The notes below the pieces were generated by a model. The model searched no databases and was not told the origin of the DNA. It saw only the letters and a list, made by a program, of their open reading frames with translations. This document shows, piece after piece, positions 41,801 through 42,452 of a stretch of 42,452 nucleotides of DNA (its first letter is position 1; the number at the start of each line of letters is the position of its first letter). The position numbers and the translations under genes were made by a program. Source of the DNA: Methylobacterium jeotgali (GTDB lineage Bacteria; Pseudomonadota; Alphaproteobacteria; Rhizobiales; Beijerinckiaceae); contig NZ_BPQR01000051.1 of NCBI RefSeq assembly GCF_022179345.1, positions 1 to 42,452 on the forward strand. The letters run 5' to 3'.

Positions 41801-42452
41801 CTGGCTGCATCGCGCCCGCGCCGACCAGCTTCCGCCCTGTCCCCACGAGGAGTGGTCGACCTGGGCGGTGGTCGGCGGACGCGGCAGCGGCAAGACCCGC
41901 ACCGGAGCCGAATGGGTGAGCGCCCTGGCGCTCGGCGATCCGGCCTTCACGGCCGCGCCCGTCGGCCGGATCGCCCTGGTGGGCGAGACCTTCGCCGACG
42001 TGCGCGACGTGATGATCGAAGGCCCCTCGGGGCTGCTCGGCCTGAGCGGCCGGAGCGGGCGCCCGCACTGGTCGCCCGCCCGCCGCCGGGTCGAGTGGCC
42101 GAACGGGGCTCTCGCCCAGGCCTTCTCGGCGGAGGAGCCCGACGGCTTGCGCGGACCGCAGTTCGGGGCCGCCTGGTGCGACGAGCTCGCCAAGTGGCGC
42201 AGGCCCGAGGCCGCCTGGGACATGCTTCAGTTCGGCCTGCGGCTCGGGACGCACCCGCGGGCGCTCGTCACCACGACGCCCCGGCCGATCCCGGTCCTGC
42301 GGCGGCTGCTCGCCGATCCGCGCACCCGCGTCGGCCGGGCGCGCACCTGGGACAACGCGGAGAACCTCGCGCCCTCGTTCCTGGCCGAGGTCCAGGCGCG
42401 CTACGGCGGCACCCGCCTCGGGCGCCAGGAGCTCGACGGCGAGATCGTCGAG
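41745..42452 (+). CDS. Large terminase (DNA-packaging ATPase), GTA type, cut by window edge
   Basis: The first 236 residues of the motor that pumps DNA into capsids. Walker A is VVGGRGSGKTRTGAEW (Lys50, Thr51). LVGETFADVRDVMIEGPSGLL follows, then SAEEPDGLRGPQFGAAWCDELAKWR with Walker B Asp146-Glu147, DMLQFGLRLGTHPRALVTTTPRP with the ATPase-coupling motif, and RYGGTRLGRQELDGEIVE. These phrases closely match the large terminase of Rhodobacter-type gene transfer agents (gene 2). The nuclease domain lies past the right edge. ATG at 41745 follows GAGCGGACGG; an in-frame ATG at 41718 is possible. Capsid genes should follow outside the window. Confidence 0.9.
   Translation, partial: MPAFLESLPAPLLRAIDRDWLHRARADQLPPCPHEEWSTWAVVGGRGSGKTRTGAEWVSALALGDPAFTAAPVGRIALVGETFADVRDVMIEGPSGLLGLSGRSGRPHWSPARRRVEWPNGALAQAFSAEEPDGLRGPQFGAAWCDELAKWRRPEAAWDMLQFGLRLGTHPRALVTTTPRPIPVLRRLLADPRTRVGRARTWDNAENLAPSFLAEVQARYGGTRLGRQELDGEIVE

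Noticed and set aside
1..42452. tRNA, rRNA, CRISPR, transposase or integrase genes
   Set aside because: Looked for on both strands; no cloverleaf, repeat-spacer pattern, DDE transposase or tyrosine/serine recombinase motif was seen.

Overview
This window is about 42.5 kb of very GC-rich DNA. The gene content (lipid A/Kdo genes beside a DUF2093 protein, a Ros/MucR regulator, HWE-type histidine kinases, a DUF6456 protein, ClpS/ClpA, a gene-transfer-agent-type terminase) points to an alphaproteobacterium of the Rhizobiales/Hyphomicrobiales. The many small proteins and the kinase style look most like Methylobacteriaceae; that family-level guess is inference. Almost all of it reads as chromosomal backbone. 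I see no rRNA, tRNA, insertion sequence or CRISPR array.

Layout. 1-1631 (minus): a tightly overlapping nucleoside-salvage operon, cdd - purine nucleoside phosphorylase - deoC, with deoC running off the left edge. 1772-5033: DUF2093 (plus) converging on an envelope operon (minus) of a DUF374 acyltransferase, waaA and lpxK. 5290-6427: a metallophosphoesterase and a 52-residue protein. 6658-10045 (minus): a three-gene signalling operon, an MHYT-PAS sensor kinase, an Rcp1-like response regulator and a receiver-histidine kinase hybrid. 10175-12659: ohr behind a palindromic operator, msrA, a small membrane protein and a HAD phosphatase. 13101-17145: small proteins, an IalB-like secreted protein, argH, a TlpA-like thioredoxin and a DUF1428 protein. 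17240-20228 (plus): nhaA followed by a NodU/CmcH-type carbamoyltransferase.

20311-27884: small envelope proteins, clpS-clpA, a D-Ala-D-Ala carboxypeptidase with a SPOR domain, a membrane-anchored J-domain protein and small proteins. 28002-31451 (minus): a solitary 1149-residue MukB/JetC-like SMC ATPase without kleisin, KITE or nuclease partners. 31736-32910: a divergent Rid-family/TetR pair sharing two matched palindromic operators. 33053-37311 (minus): an overlapping operon of oligopeptidase B, a DCC-family protein and a saccharopine-dehydrogenase-like/DUF4166 protein.

37714-42452 is the most interesting part: a MucR-like regulator lacking zinc ligands, a 64-residue protein, a DUF6456 protein, sufE, a PAS/HWE kinase with a degraded catalytic domain, and then the start of a gene transfer agent (GTA)-type packaging module (small terminase, large terminase cut by the window edge). 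The AT-rich islands in front of the DUF6456 gene and in front of the terminase genes carry an 18/22-identical motif. This suggests the DUF6456 protein, or a shared regulator, controls both. That link is an inference from sequence plus remembered family knowledge and is the main lead of the window.
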